A stretch of DNA of 8,489 nt from Pseudomonadota bacterium (lineage in GTDB: Bacteria; Pseudomonadota; Alphaproteobacteria; UBA828; JAPUJA01): the NCBI GenBank assembly GCA_027296525.1, contig JAPUJA010000186.1, forward strand, positions 1 through 8,489, written 5' to 3'. The first letter of the stretch is position 1; every line of letters starts with the position of its first letter. A program made the translations under genes and the position numbers. The notes beneath the pieces were generated by a model. That model made no database searches. It was given only the letters and a program-made list of their open reading frames with translations, and was not told the DNA's origin. Below, piece after piece: positions 1 through 6,955 of the stretch.

Positions 1-537
1 GGCGCCGAGACCGATGATCGAGATACCGATCAGCAGATTGAGCGGGTGCTGGGCGGGGAAGACGAGCGGCGCGCCGCTGACGAGGCCTTGCAGCTTCGTG
101 AAGGCGACGATCGAGCCGGTAAAGGTGATCGCCCCGATCACGATCCCGAGGCTCATCTCGATGCGGCTCACCACCTTGATGGCGTCGGCGGTGCCGATGT
201 GGAAGGTCTCCGGGCTGTTGAGCGCGGCGCCCGCGACGAGCACGGCGGCGAGCCCCACGAGGCTGTGAAACGCCGCCACGAGCTGGGGCATCGCCGTCAT
301 CTTGATGCGGAACGCGATGACGGTTCCGATGGCGCCACCGATCAGGACGCCGATGATGATCGTCTCATAGGCGACGACCACCGGTTGCGCGAGGGTCGTA
401 CCGACCGCGATGGCCATGCCGGCGATGCCGAAGAAATTGCCGGTGCGCGCGGTCGACGGCGACGACAGGCTGCGCAGCGCCATGATGAAGCAGACCGACG
501 CGATCAGATAGAGAATGGCGGAGAGGTTTTCGGACAA
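1..537 (-). CDS. pntB: NAD(P) transhydrogenase subunit beta, N-terminal 179 codons (C-terminus beyond window)
   Basis: PntB is the membrane subunit of proton-translocating transhydrogenase: its N-terminal helices carry the proton path and its C-terminal domain III (not in this window) binds NADP(H). The visible part is almost entirely hydrophobic helices, with family signatures GNFFGIAGMAIA (residues 33-44), IGGAIGT (66-72), MPQLVAAFHSLVGLAA (83-98) and GAITFTGSIVAF (136-147). His91 lies in the last-but-one motif at the same number as the proton-channel His91 of E. coli PntB. The only suitable start is TTG at 537-535. From there the protein aligns without gaps, residue for residue, with the E. 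coli N-terminus as I remember it, up to His91. The next in-frame ATG would delete the first membrane helix. A possible ribosome site (AAGGG) overlaps the pntAB stop. The gap to pntAB is 13 bases, so this is the last visible gene of a pntAA-pntAB-pntB operon. The frame stays open to position 1, so the gene is cut by the window edge and not truncated. Confidence 0.95.
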   Translation of the reverse strand, partial: MSENLSAILYLIASVCFIMALRSLSSPSTARTGNFFGIAGMAIAVGTTLAQPVVVAYETIIIGVLIGGAIGTVIAFRIKMTAMPQLVAAFHSLVGLAAVLVAGAALNSPETFHIGTADAIKVVSRIEMSLGIVIGAITFTGSIVAFTKLQGLVSGAPLVFPAQHPLNLLIGISIIGLGA

Positions 538-550
538 GGCGCTTGGGCCC

Positions 551-856
551 TTACTTTTTCTTCTTGTACATCTGAAGCATGCGTTGGGTCACCGTGAAGC
601 CTCCGAAAATATTGACCGCCGCCAAGCCCACGGCGATGCCGCCCAGGAGCTTCGAAATGCCGAGCCCGTCGGGCCCGGCCGCGAGCAAGGCGCCGACGAT
701 GATGACGCTCGAAATGGCGTTGGTCACCGACATGAGCGGCGTGTGCAGCGCAGGGGTTACGCTCCAGACGACGTAGTAGCCGATGAAGACCGCGAGCACG
801 AAAACCGTGATCGAGATCACGAGCGGATCGACGCCCAATGACTGGCCCAGTTCCAT
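551..856 (-). CDS. pntAB: NAD(P) transhydrogenase subunit alpha part 2 (membrane subunit PntAB)
   Basis: This small integral membrane subunit supplies three helices to domain II of the proton-translocating transhydrogenase, alongside PntB. From the chosen ATG the protein is 101 residues, with hydrophobic segments near residues 11-33, 40-60 and 67-90, and the family motif TPALHTPLMSVTNAISSVII just before and within the second helix. It ends in a run of four lysines. Two starts are possible. GTG at 862 would overlap the pntAA stop by four bases and give 103 residues. ATG at 856 lies two bases after that stop. I prefer ATG because a strong GGAGG (866-870) stands 9 bases before it but only 3 before the GTG. 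It sits tightly between pntAA and pntB, which implies one transcript. The separate gene for this segment is the three-subunit form known in R. rubrum; in E. coli it is fused to PntA. Confidence 0.93.
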   Translation of the reverse strand: MELGQSLGVDPLVISITVFVLAVFIGYYVVWSVTPALHTPLMSVTNAISSVIIVGALLAAGPDGLGISKLLGGIAVGLAAVNIFGGFTVTQRMLQMYKKKK

Positions 857-858
857 TC

Positions 859-2010
859 TCACCCCCCTCCAGAGTTAAACGCGTCGTTGACGACGGCGCC
901 GCCGCGCGTCAAGAGCGCGCCTTTGATGATTTCGTCTTCCCAGTCGATCTTGAGGGACTTCGTTTCCTCGTCGATCATCGGCGCGATCAGGTTGTAGAGA
1001 TTCTTGGCGTAGAACGCGCTGGCGTCGATCGGAACCCGACTCGGAACGTTGGCGTAACCGACGATCTTGACGCCATCCCGTTCAACCACCCGATCTTTTT
1101 CCGTGAGCGCACAGTTGCCCCCCGCCTCGACCGCGAGATCGACGATCACCGATCCCGCCCGCATGTCGCCGACCATCTCTTCCGTGATGAGAAGCGGCGC
1201 GGGCTTTCCCGGGATGAGCGCCGTCGCGATGACGATGTCCGTCTTCTTGAGGGTCTCGTGGATGAGCATCGCCTGGCGGCGCTTGTATTCCTCGTCCATC
1301 TCGCGCGCATAGCCGCCTTCGGTCTCGGCTCCCCCGGCGCCTTCGACCCCGACGAACTTCGCGCCCAGGCTCTCGACCTGTTCCTTCACCGCCGGGCGCA
1401 CGTCGAAGGCCGACACCACGCCGCCCAGGCGCTTCGAGGTCGCGATCGCCTGAAGCCCGGCGACCCCGGCACCCAAGACGAGAACCTTCGCGGGCACGAT
1501 CGTGCCCGCCGCGGTCATCATCATCGGCATCAGGCGGTTGAACTCGCTGGCCGCGTCGAGCACGGCTTTATAGCCGGCGATCGTGCTCTGGGATGAGAGC
1601 GCGTCCATGCCTTGCGCCCGGCTGATGCGCGGAATGAGCTCCATGGCGAGCGCCGTGATTCCGCGCCGGGCGTAGTCCTCGACCTGCGCGCGGTTGGCGA
1701 GCGGGGCGAGCAGACCGATGAGCACCGTCTCGGCCGGCATCAGATCGAGCTCCTCCGGGCCGCCTTCGCCCTGGGTCATCGGGCGCTGCACCTTGAACAC
1801 GAGGTCGGCTTCGCCGTAAACCGCGGCGGCGTCGGGAGCGATGAGCGCGCCCGCCTCTTCGAACACCTTGTCGGGGATCGCGGCGGCCTCGCCCGCCCCG
1901 GACTGGACGACGAGCTCGGCGCCCTTTGCGACGAATTTCTTCACGACCTCGGGCGACATGGCCACCCGTCGTTCTCCGTCACGAATCTCCTTGGGAACGG
2001 CGATCTTCAT
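859..2010 (-). CDS. pntAA: NAD(P) transhydrogenase subunit alpha part 1 (soluble NAD(H)-binding domain I, PntAA)
   Basis: PntAA is the peripheral domain I of Re/Si-specific transhydrogenase. It binds NAD(H) and passes hydride to NADP(H) on PntB domain III, coupled to proton movement. At 383 residues it has full length for the split form. Visible signatures are the start MKIAVPKEIRDGERRVAMSP; the RQD loop in RISRAQGMDALSSQS (Arg131 or Arg128, Gln133, Asp136), which holds the nicotinamide; the dinucleotide fold GAGVAG (180-185) with the acidic residue Asp203 ending the second strand; the YAREM mobile loop (234-238); and the ALIPGKPAP and DLAVEAGGNC motifs (264-272, 291-300). The start at 2010 has GAGG five bases upstream and matches the family N-terminus. 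No membrane helix follows the C-terminus, as expected because pntAB encodes that part. It is the first gene of the pnt cluster, 165 bases after sthA on the same strand; a candidate promoter lies in that gap. Confidence 0.97.
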   Translation of the reverse strand: MKIAVPKEIRDGERRVAMSPEVVKKFVAKGAELVVQSGAGEAAAIPDKVFEEAGALIAPDAAAVYGEADLVFKVQRPMTQGEGGPEELDLMPAETVLIGLLAPLANRAQVEDYARRGITALAMELIPRISRAQGMDALSSQSTIAGYKAVLDAASEFNRLMPMMMTAAGTIVPAKVLVLGAGVAGLQAIATSKRLGGVVSAFDVRPAVKEQVESLGAKFVGVEGAGGAETEGGYAREMDEEYKRRQAMLIHETLKKTDIVIATALIPGKPAPLLITEEMVGDMRAGSVIVDLAVEAGGNCALTEKDRVVERDGVKIVGYANVPSRVPIDASAFYAKNLYNLIAPMIDEETKSLKIDWEDEIIKGALLTRGGAVVNDAFNSGGG

Positions 2011-2068
2011 TGCGGCCTCGTTCGCTCACCTCAAGACGAATCGGATGTCCCGCTTGAAGGGGCGCGAC

Positions 2069-2097
2069 ACAATGCCCGCTCCGATATCTTTTGCCAA
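2069..2097 (-). promoter_or_regulatory. Possible promoter of the pntAA operon
   Basis: On the - strand, TTGGCA (2092-2097) matches the sigma70 -35 consensus at five of six positions. After exactly 17 bases comes CATTGT (2069-2074), which matches the -10 consensus at only three of six. The site lies in the sthA-pntAA gap, about 60 bases before the pntAA start. Its -35 box overlaps one arm of the inverted repeat at 2088-2113. The weak -10 keeps this tentative. Confidence 0.3.
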
Positions 2098-2113
2098 GAG
2101 GCCGCCGCAAAAG
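2088..2113. repeat. Inverted repeat CTTTTGC-N12-GCAAAAG between sthA and pntAA
   Basis: Two perfect 7-base arms (2088-2094 and 2107-2113) are separated by 12 bases, so their centres are 19 bases apart, close to two helical turns. It lies in noncoding DNA and its left arm overlaps the candidate pntAA -35 box. This geometry would fit an operator for a dimeric regulator, but it could also be a chance repeat. No specific regulator can be named from the sequence. Confidence 0.35.
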
Positions 2114-2128
2114 TTTCGCGACCGGCGG

Positions 2129-2147
2129 CGTGGCGCGCGACGCCACG
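2129..2147 (-). terminator. GC-rich hairpin 29 bases after the sthA stop, possible weak terminator
   Basis: A perfect 7-bp stem CGTGGCG/CGCCACG closes a 5-base loop, downstream of the sthA stop and upstream of pntAA. There is no run of T directly after it on the - strand, so it is not a classic intrinsic terminator. It may slow or attenuate transcription from sthA into pnt, or protect the 3' end of the sthA message, or have no function. Confidence 0.3.
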
Positions 2148-2175
2148 GCTCGAGGGGCCTTGCGTGCCCGCTTTT

Positions 2176-3588
2176 TCAGGCGAAAAGCTTGTTGTAGGCG
2201 TCAAGCGCCGCGACCTTGTAGCACTCGGCCAAGGTCGGATAGTTGAATACCGTCTCCAGGAAGTAGTCGAGACCGCCTCCCAATCCCAAGACCGTTTGGC
2301 CGATATGAATGAGTTCGGTGGCTCCCGTACCGATCGCGTGCACGCCGAGCAGCCTTTGGTCCTCGCGATGGAAGAGCAGCTTCAAGAACCCGCTGTTATC
2401 GCCCATGATTTGCCCGCGGGCGATTTCACGGTAGCGGGCGACACCGGTTTCGTAGGGTATCTTCCGCTCGGTCAATGTCTGCTCGGCGGCCCCCACCATG
2501 GAGGCTTCGGGGATCGAATAGACGCCGATGGGGAAATGTTCGGCCATCGGCTTGGCCTCGATTCCGAAGGCGTGGCAAGCGGCGAGTCGGCCTTGCTCCG
2601 ACGAGGTCGCGGCCAGCGACGGATAGCCGATGACATCGCCGCCGGCGTAGATATGAGGCACCTTGGTGCGAAACCTTCGGTTGACCTTGATCCGCCCATG
2701 GGAATCGGAGGTGAGGCCGGCCACCTCGAGATTGAGCGCGTCCGTGGATCCAACGCGCCCGGTCGAGAACAGGACGAGGTCCTTGACCAGTTTCTTGCCC
2801 GATTCGAGATAGACGATCGAACGCCGCGGTCCTTTACGCGAAATCTCAAAATGCGAGACCCTTTCGCCCAGATGAAAGCGCACGTTGCGATCGCGCATCT
2901 GGTGGATGAGCTCGTCGACGATCTCCGTATCGAGGAATTCCAGCGGCCGCTGGCGAGCATCGACGACCGTCACCTGGACCCCGAAGTTTGCGAACATCGA
3001 GGCATACTCGATGCCGACCACGCCGCAGCCCACCACGATCATGCTGCGCGGCAGCTCCTTGAGCTGAAGCACCTCGTCGCTCGTGATGACCAACGCGTCG
3101 GTCGCCGGGACGCCCTCGGGCCGCACGGGCCGCGTGCCCACGCCGATAAAGATCTTCGATGCCGACACGACCTGGTGATGGTCGTCCGACCGGACGGCGA
3201 GGCTGTGCGGGTCCTTGAACGACGCGGTGCCGTGAATGAACCCGACATTGTTCCGTGCGAGCTGATCCTCGAGCACCCGCGTCTCGCGCTCTTCGATCGC
3301 CGCAACCCGCGCAAACAGCTGTTCCGCGCTCGGTGCGGCGCCATACCCAAAGCCGTTCCGCGGGGCCTGGTGATCGCCATGGCTGTTATGACCGTTCGAG
3401 AAGGAAAGCACCGCCTCGCGGAAGGTCTTGCTCGGAATCGTGCCCTTGTGAAGGCACACGCCTCCGACATCGCGGTTGCGCTCGACGACGGCCACCCGCT
3501 TGCCCCTCTTGGCGGCCTGAACGGCGGCGCGCTGGCTCGCCGGGCCACTGCCGATGCAGAGGAAATCGAAATCGTATTTCGGGCGCAT
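2176..3588 (-). CDS. sthA: Soluble (Si-specific) pyridine nucleotide transhydrogenase, FAD flavoprotein
   Basis: SthA is a cytosolic FAD enzyme that moves hydride between NADPH and NAD+ without proton pumping; in cells it mainly reoxidises excess NADPH. The protein has 470 residues (E. coli SthA is about 466). It shows the FAD-binding GSGPAS (13-18), a second nucleotide fold GCGVVG (187-192), the AGGDVIGYPSLAATSSEQGR second FAD motif, and a C-terminal dimerisation domain. What separates it from dihydrolipoamide dehydrogenase is GGVCLHKGTIPSKT: Cys45 is present, but Thr50 replaces the second cysteine of the redox disulfide. The catalytic His of the C-terminal HPT(L)SE motif is also changed, to Tyr (FNYPTLAE). 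Both are typical of SthA. The first ATG at 3603 has no spaced ribosome site. ATG at 3588 has AAGG seven bases upstream, and MRPKYDFD matches the family start, so I chose it. Neighbours are the ABC1 kinase upstream (94 bases) and pntAA downstream (165 bases), all in the same direction. Confidence 0.93.
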   Translation of the reverse strand: MRPKYDFDFLCIGSGPASQRAAVQAAKRGKRVAVVERNRDVGGVCLHKGTIPSKTFREAVLSFSNGHNSHGDHQAPRNGFGYGAAPSAEQLFARVAAIEERETRVLEDQLARNNVGFIHGTASFKDPHSLAVRSDDHHQVVSASKIFIGVGTRPVRPEGVPATDALVITSDEVLQLKELPRSMIVVGCGVVGIEYASMFANFGVQVTVVDARQRPLEFLDTEIVDELIHQMRDRNVRFHLGERVSHFEISRKGPRRSIVYLESGKKLVKDLVLFSTGRVGSTDALNLEVAGLTSDSHGRIKVNRRFRTKVPHIYAGGDVIGYPSLAATSSEQGRLAACHAFGIEAKPMAEHFPIGVYSIPEASMVGAAEQTLTERKIPYETGVARYREIARGQIMGDNSGFLKLLFHREDQRLLGVHAIGTGATELIHIGQTVLGLGGGLDYFLETVFNYPTLAECYKVAALDAYNKLFA

Positions 3589-3595
3589 CTTTCTG

Positions 3596-3599
3596 CCTT
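3596..3599 (-). promoter_or_regulatory. Ribosome binding site deciding the sthA start
   Basis: AAGG on the - strand stands seven bases before ATG at 3588. The alternative ATG at 3603 is directly preceded by CCAGGG with no spacer, so the downstream start is favoured. The rest of the 94-base gap (3589-3682) holds a GC palindrome, CCGCCGGCGG (3622-3631), and an A/T-richer stretch next to the ubiB-like stop. I see no convincing promoter there. Confidence 0.5.
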
Positions 3600-3682
3600 G
3601 CATCCCTGGCGCCGCTGGAACCCGCCGGCGGACGGCAGCCCCTCATGGGTTGGGGCAAACTGCGGTAAATAGGGTTAAAGAT

Positions 3683-5062
3683 TCATGAGTATCGGGAGGG
3701 GTGGCGGCCGTGATCGGCGGTGAAGCCGCTGGCCCGAAGCGCCTCCCCCTGGCGCCCGGCCATCACCCCCGGCTCGAAGCCGGCGATCAGCTCCTCGAAC
3801 AGACGGTGCCAGTTGATCTCCGCCTTGAGGTGCAGGAAAACCGCGCCGAGCCCGATCGCGGCGCGGTCCACGAGCACGAACTCCCGGGGCGGCGTGACGC
3901 CCCCGAGCCGGCGGAGCTCGACATGGACCTTCGCGGCGACGCCCGCGCCGTAGGTGCCGCTCGGTTCCTCCTGGATCAGGCGCACCCGATCGTCGAGCAG
4001 CGGCCCGTAGAGATATTTCGCCCAGATGTTGAGGACATCGACCATCTCGGTCGAGATTTCGTGAAAGCCCCAGGTCTCGTAGGCGTGGACCGCGAGGTCT
4101 TGATCGTTCCGCTCGATCGCCCGGTAGAGGTCGATCACCCCCTGGACGAACTTGGCCGCGAACAGACGAATGCAGCCGAAGTCGAGGAGGTTGATCGCGC
4201 CCCCCGGGCGCACGGAATAATTGCCGAGATGGGGATCGCCGTGGATCACCCCGTAACGGTAGAAGGGCCGGTACCAAGCCCGGAACATGTTCCGCGCCAC
4301 CCGGTTGCGCTCCTCGAGAGGGCGCTCGAGCACCGACAGCAGCGGCGCGCCCTCGAGCCAAGTCATGGTGAGCAAGCGCGCGCTGGAAAGCTCCGGCACG
4401 AGCTCGGGCACGTGGACCTCCGGTTCATCGGCGAGCATCAGGGCATAGAGCGCCATGTGCCGGGCCTCGCGCTCATAGTCGAGCTCTTCGCGCAGCCGGG
4501 CGGTGAGTTCGGCATGAATCTGCGTGGGATCGATCGTCGGATCGTAGCGCCGGTAGAGCGCGAAGACGAGCTTGAGCTGGGCGAGATCCGCCTCGACCAC
4601 CGAGCGCATGTCCGGATATTGAAGCTTGCAGGCGAGCCGCCGGCCATCGAGGCCGATCGCCCGGTGAACCTGGCCGAGTGAAGCCGCCGCCGTGGCCTCG
4701 TGTTCGAACTCGGTAAACCGCGCTTGCCAGTCGCGGCCGAACTCGGCCCGCATCCGCCGCTTGACGAAGCCCCAGCCCATGGGCGGCGCTTGGGACTGCA
4801 ACTTGCCGAGATGCGCGAGATATTCCTCAGGAAGCGCATCCGGGATCGTGGCCATGAGCTGCGCGACCTTCATGAGCGGCCCCTTGAGGCCGCCGAGCAC
4901 GCGGGCCAGGTCGGCCGCATGCTTCTCGCGATCGAGCGTAACGCCCAGATAGCGCGCCCCGGCGAGCCGCGCGGCGAGCCCACCGACCGAACTCCCCACT
5001 TGGGCGTAGCGCCTGATGCGCCCGCCGAAGGAACCGTCCGCGCCCTGGCCGCCGAGCGCCAT
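3683..5062 (-). CDS. ABC1/AarF/UbiB (ADCK) family atypical kinase-like protein
   Basis: Members of this family (UbiB, Coq8/ADCK3) have a protein-kinase-like fold with ATPase activity and support ubiquinone synthesis or lipid handling. The exact substrate here cannot be read from sequence. The protein has 459 residues. Motifs in order are: an N-terminal extension with KVAQ (65-68) in the place of the family KxGQ motif; the alanine-rich loop TAAASLGQ (124-131), which replaces the glycine-rich loop of ordinary kinases; the ATP-site Lys146 (ACKLQYP); the ExD motif in EELDYEREA (192-200); catalytic Asp276 in HGDPHLGN (274-281); and DFG (294-296). No hydrophobic C-terminal pair of helices follows, unlike E. 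coli UbiB (about 546 residues). The start ATG at 5062 overlaps the pepF stop by one base (TGATG) and has GAGGAG eight bases upstream. A longer frame to 5269 exists but lies wholly inside pepF and adds unrelated sequence. It is probably translationally coupled to pepF. It ends 94 bases before sthA. Confidence 0.92.
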   Translation of the reverse strand: MALGGQGADGSFGGRIRRYAQVGSSVGGLAARLAGARYLGVTLDREKHAADLARVLGGLKGPLMKVAQLMATIPDALPEEYLAHLGKLQSQAPPMGWGFVKRRMRAEFGRDWQARFTEFEHEATAAASLGQVHRAIGLDGRRLACKLQYPDMRSVVEADLAQLKLVFALYRRYDPTIDPTQIHAELTARLREELDYEREARHMALYALMLADEPEVHVPELVPELSSARLLTMTWLEGAPLLSVLERPLEERNRVARNMFRAWYRPFYRYGVIHGDPHLGNYSVRPGGAINLLDFGCIRLFAAKFVQGVIDLYRAIERNDQDLAVHAYETWGFHEISTEMVDVLNIWAKYLYGPLLDDRVRLIQEEPSGTYGAGVAAKVHVELRRLGGVTPPREFVLVDRAAIGLGAVFLHLKAEINWHRLFEELIAGFEPGVMAGRQGEALRASGFTADHGRHPSRYS

Positions 5063-6855
5063 CACATCGTCTCCTCGAGCTCGTCGATGAAGGTCTTCAC
5101 GACACCCAAGCCTTTCGACCAGAAGGCGGGCTCGCTCGCATCGAGGCCAAAAGGTGCGAGCAACTCCTTGTGGCGGAGCGTGCCGCCCGCCTTGAGCATC
5201 TCGAGATACTTCTGCTGAAAGCCCGCCTCGGCCTCTTGATAGACGGCGTACAGCGCGTTCACCAGACAATCACCGAAGGCGTAGGCGTAGACGTAAAAGG
5301 GCGAATGAATGAAGTGCGGAATGTAGCTCCAATAATGTCGATAACCGGGCTCGAATCGAAAGGCGGGTCCGAGGCTCTCCTCCTGAACCGCCATCCAGAT
5401 CTCGCCGATGCGCTCGGGCGTGAGTTCACCGGAGCGTCTTTCGTCATGGACGAGTCGCTCGAACTCGCAGAAGGCGATCTGGCGCACGACGGTGTTCAAC
5501 ATGTCCTCGATCTTGCCGGCGAGCAAGATTCGCCGCCGCTCGGGCCGCATCTCCGCGTCGAGCATCGACCGGAAGGCGAGCTGCTCGCCGAACACGGAGG
5601 CGGTCTCCGCGAGCGTGAGCGGCGTCTGCGCCATGAGAGCCCCTTTGGGGGCCGCGAGCAATTGATGGACCCCGTGGCCAAGCTCGTGGGCAAGGGTCAT
5701 GACGTCTCGCGATTTACCAAGATAATTCAATAGGATATAGGGATGGGCCGAAGGCACCGTCGGATGCGAGAAGGCGCCCGGCGCCTTGCCGGGCTTGACC
5801 GGCGCGTCGATCCAGCGGTTGTCGAAGAAGCGTCGCCCGAGCTCGGCCATCTCAGGCGCAAAATCGCCATAGGCCGCGAGCACGAGGGCCTTGGCCTCCT
5901 CCCAGGGATAGACCCGGTCATCGTCCTTCGGCAATGGCGCGTTCCGGTCCCAATAGTCGAGCCTGTCGACACCCAACCAGCTGGCCTTGAGCCGATAGTA
6001 GCGATGGGAAAGATCGGGATACGCCGCCTTGACGGCGGCGATCAAGGCATCGACGACGTCGTCTTCGACGTGATTGCTCAGGTTCCGTGACGAGATCGGC
6101 CGTGCGAAACCGCGCCAGCGGTCCTCGATTTCCTTCTCCTTCGCGAGCGTGTTCGTGATCAGCGCGAAGATGCGCGCCTCATCGGTGAAAACCGCCGAGA
6201 GCGCCTCCGCCGCTTGCTTGCGCCGGGCGGCGTCCTTGTCCGAGAGCAGATGGAGCGCCTCGGCGCTGGTCAGCTCGCGCCCGCCGACCGAAAACCGTTG
6301 GGCGGCGGTCGTCTCGTCGAACAGGCGTATCCAAGCCGTGCGGCCGGCCACTTCCTGCTCGTGCATGAATTTCTCGAGCTCATCGGAAAGCTGATGGCGA
6401 CGAAAAGCGCGCAGGTCGCGTACCCACGGGGCGTAATGCGCGAGCGCCGGCGCCGCCATCTTGGAGGTGAGGGCATCGTCCTCGATGCGATTGAGTTCGA
6501 GAGCGAGACAGAGGAGGTTCACCGAGATTTCGTTGACCCGTTCCTGGGTCATCTGGAAGAAGCGTCCCGCTTCCGGATCCTCCATCCGGCCGGCGTAATA
6601 GAGCTGGGCAAAGCTCGTCACCCGACCGAGGACCTCCTCGATCCGTTCGTATTCGGCGACGGCGTCGCCCAGGCCGGCCCCGTCGAGGGCGGCGATCTTG
6701 CCCGCGTAACGGTCCTGAAAGGCCTGGGCCGCCGCCGCCGCCTGCTCGATATCGCTGGTCAGCTCGGCGGCATCCGGGCCCGGATAGAGATCGCCCAGAT
6801 CCCATTCCGGCAGGCTGCCGAGATCGGCCGCGGAGGCGGTAGGCGCCGTCGCCAT
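5062..6855 (-). CDS. pepF: M3 family oligoendopeptidase F
   Basis: PepF is a cytosolic zinc metallopeptidase that cuts short peptides inside the cell, normally in peptide recycling. The protein has 597 residues, the usual family length of about 600. The N-terminus carries LPEWDLGDLYPGP (15-27), typical of PepF. The active site is HELGH (390-394), with Glu417 in the LAETAS motif as the probable third zinc ligand. Downstream, HFIHSPFYVYAYAFGD (514-529) contains the His and Tyr residues that in this family stabilise the transition state. No signal peptide or membrane segment is seen. ATG at 6855 is preceded by GAGGAG with a 6-base spacer and starts just before the family N-terminus. An in-frame extension up to 7014 exists but adds about 53 low-complexity, Arg-rich residues, crosses the likely promoter and overlaps the start of the divergent gene. 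It is followed without a gap by the ABC1 kinase gene. Confidence 0.95.
   Translation of the reverse strand: MATAPTASAADLGSLPEWDLGDLYPGPDAAELTSDIEQAAAAAQAFQDRYAGKIAALDGAGLGDAVAEYERIEEVLGRVTSFAQLYYAGRMEDPEAGRFFQMTQERVNEISVNLLCLALELNRIEDDALTSKMAAPALAHYAPWVRDLRAFRRHQLSDELEKFMHEQEVAGRTAWIRLFDETTAAQRFSVGGRELTSAEALHLLSDKDAARRKQAAEALSAVFTDEARIFALITNTLAKEKEIEDRWRGFARPISSRNLSNHVEDDVVDALIAAVKAAYPDLSHRYYRLKASWLGVDRLDYWDRNAPLPKDDDRVYPWEEAKALVLAAYGDFAPEMAELGRRFFDNRWIDAPVKPGKAPGAFSHPTVPSAHPYILLNYLGKSRDVMTLAHELGHGVHQLLAAPKGALMAQTPLTLAETASVFGEQLAFRSMLDAEMRPERRRILLAGKIEDMLNTVVRQIAFCEFERLVHDERRSGELTPERIGEIWMAVQEESLGPAFRFEPGYRHYWSYIPHFIHSPFYVYAYAFGDCLVNALYAVYQEAEAGFQQKYLEMLKAGGTLRHKELLAPFGLDASEPAFWSKGLGVVKTFIDELEETM
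5071..5076 (-). promoter_or_regulatory. Ribosome binding site for the ABC1 kinase, inside the pepF end
   Basis: GAGGAG lies within the last codons of pepF, eight bases before ATG at 5062. This fixes the kinase start at the TGATG junction and fits reinitiation by ribosomes finishing pepF. Confidence 0.65.
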
Positions 6856-6861
6856 GGTGAT

Positions 6862-6867
6862 CTCCTC
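6862..6867 (-). promoter_or_regulatory. Ribosome binding site deciding the pepF start
   Basis: GAGGAG on the - strand stands six bases before ATG at 6855. Neither in-frame upstream ATG (6963, 7014) is needed to cover the conserved family sequence, so this site selects the 597-residue product. Confidence 0.65.
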
Positions 6868-6955
6868 GAGGCTCTCTGGCACGCGTCCGCCCGCGCTTAC
6901 GCCCTGGGAGCGGCCGGCCGGCGCCAACGAACGCTGGGACGCGCGTCGCAGGGTG

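Noticed and set aside
838..1596. A 252-codon + strand frame opposite pntAA
   Set aside because: It is antisense to a well-supported gene and has the same shadow composition; no ribosome site or family motif was seen.
2176..3588. Annotation of sthA as dihydrolipoamide dehydrogenase
   Set aside because: The second redox cysteine is Thr50 and the C-terminal catalytic His is Tyr, both against lipoamide dehydrogenase and in favour of soluble transhydrogenase.
1612..3672. A 686-codon open frame on the + strand, antisense to sthA and part of pntAA
   Set aside because: It is a shadow caused by strong GC bias: it lies opposite two clearly recognisable genes, shows no family motif, and its composition (rich in Arg, His, Asp, Leu) is that of an antisense frame.
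3589..3682. Promoter or terminator in the gap between the ABC1 kinase and sthA
   Set aside because: No -35/-10 pair with proper spacing was found. A possible stem (CCCC/GGGG with GCAG/CTGC) needs a 4-base bulge and lacks a following T run.
5063..5269. N-terminal extension of the ABC1 kinase by 69 residues
   Set aside because: It lies entirely inside pepF in another frame, has no resemblance to the family, and the TGATG start with GAGGAG is clearly better.
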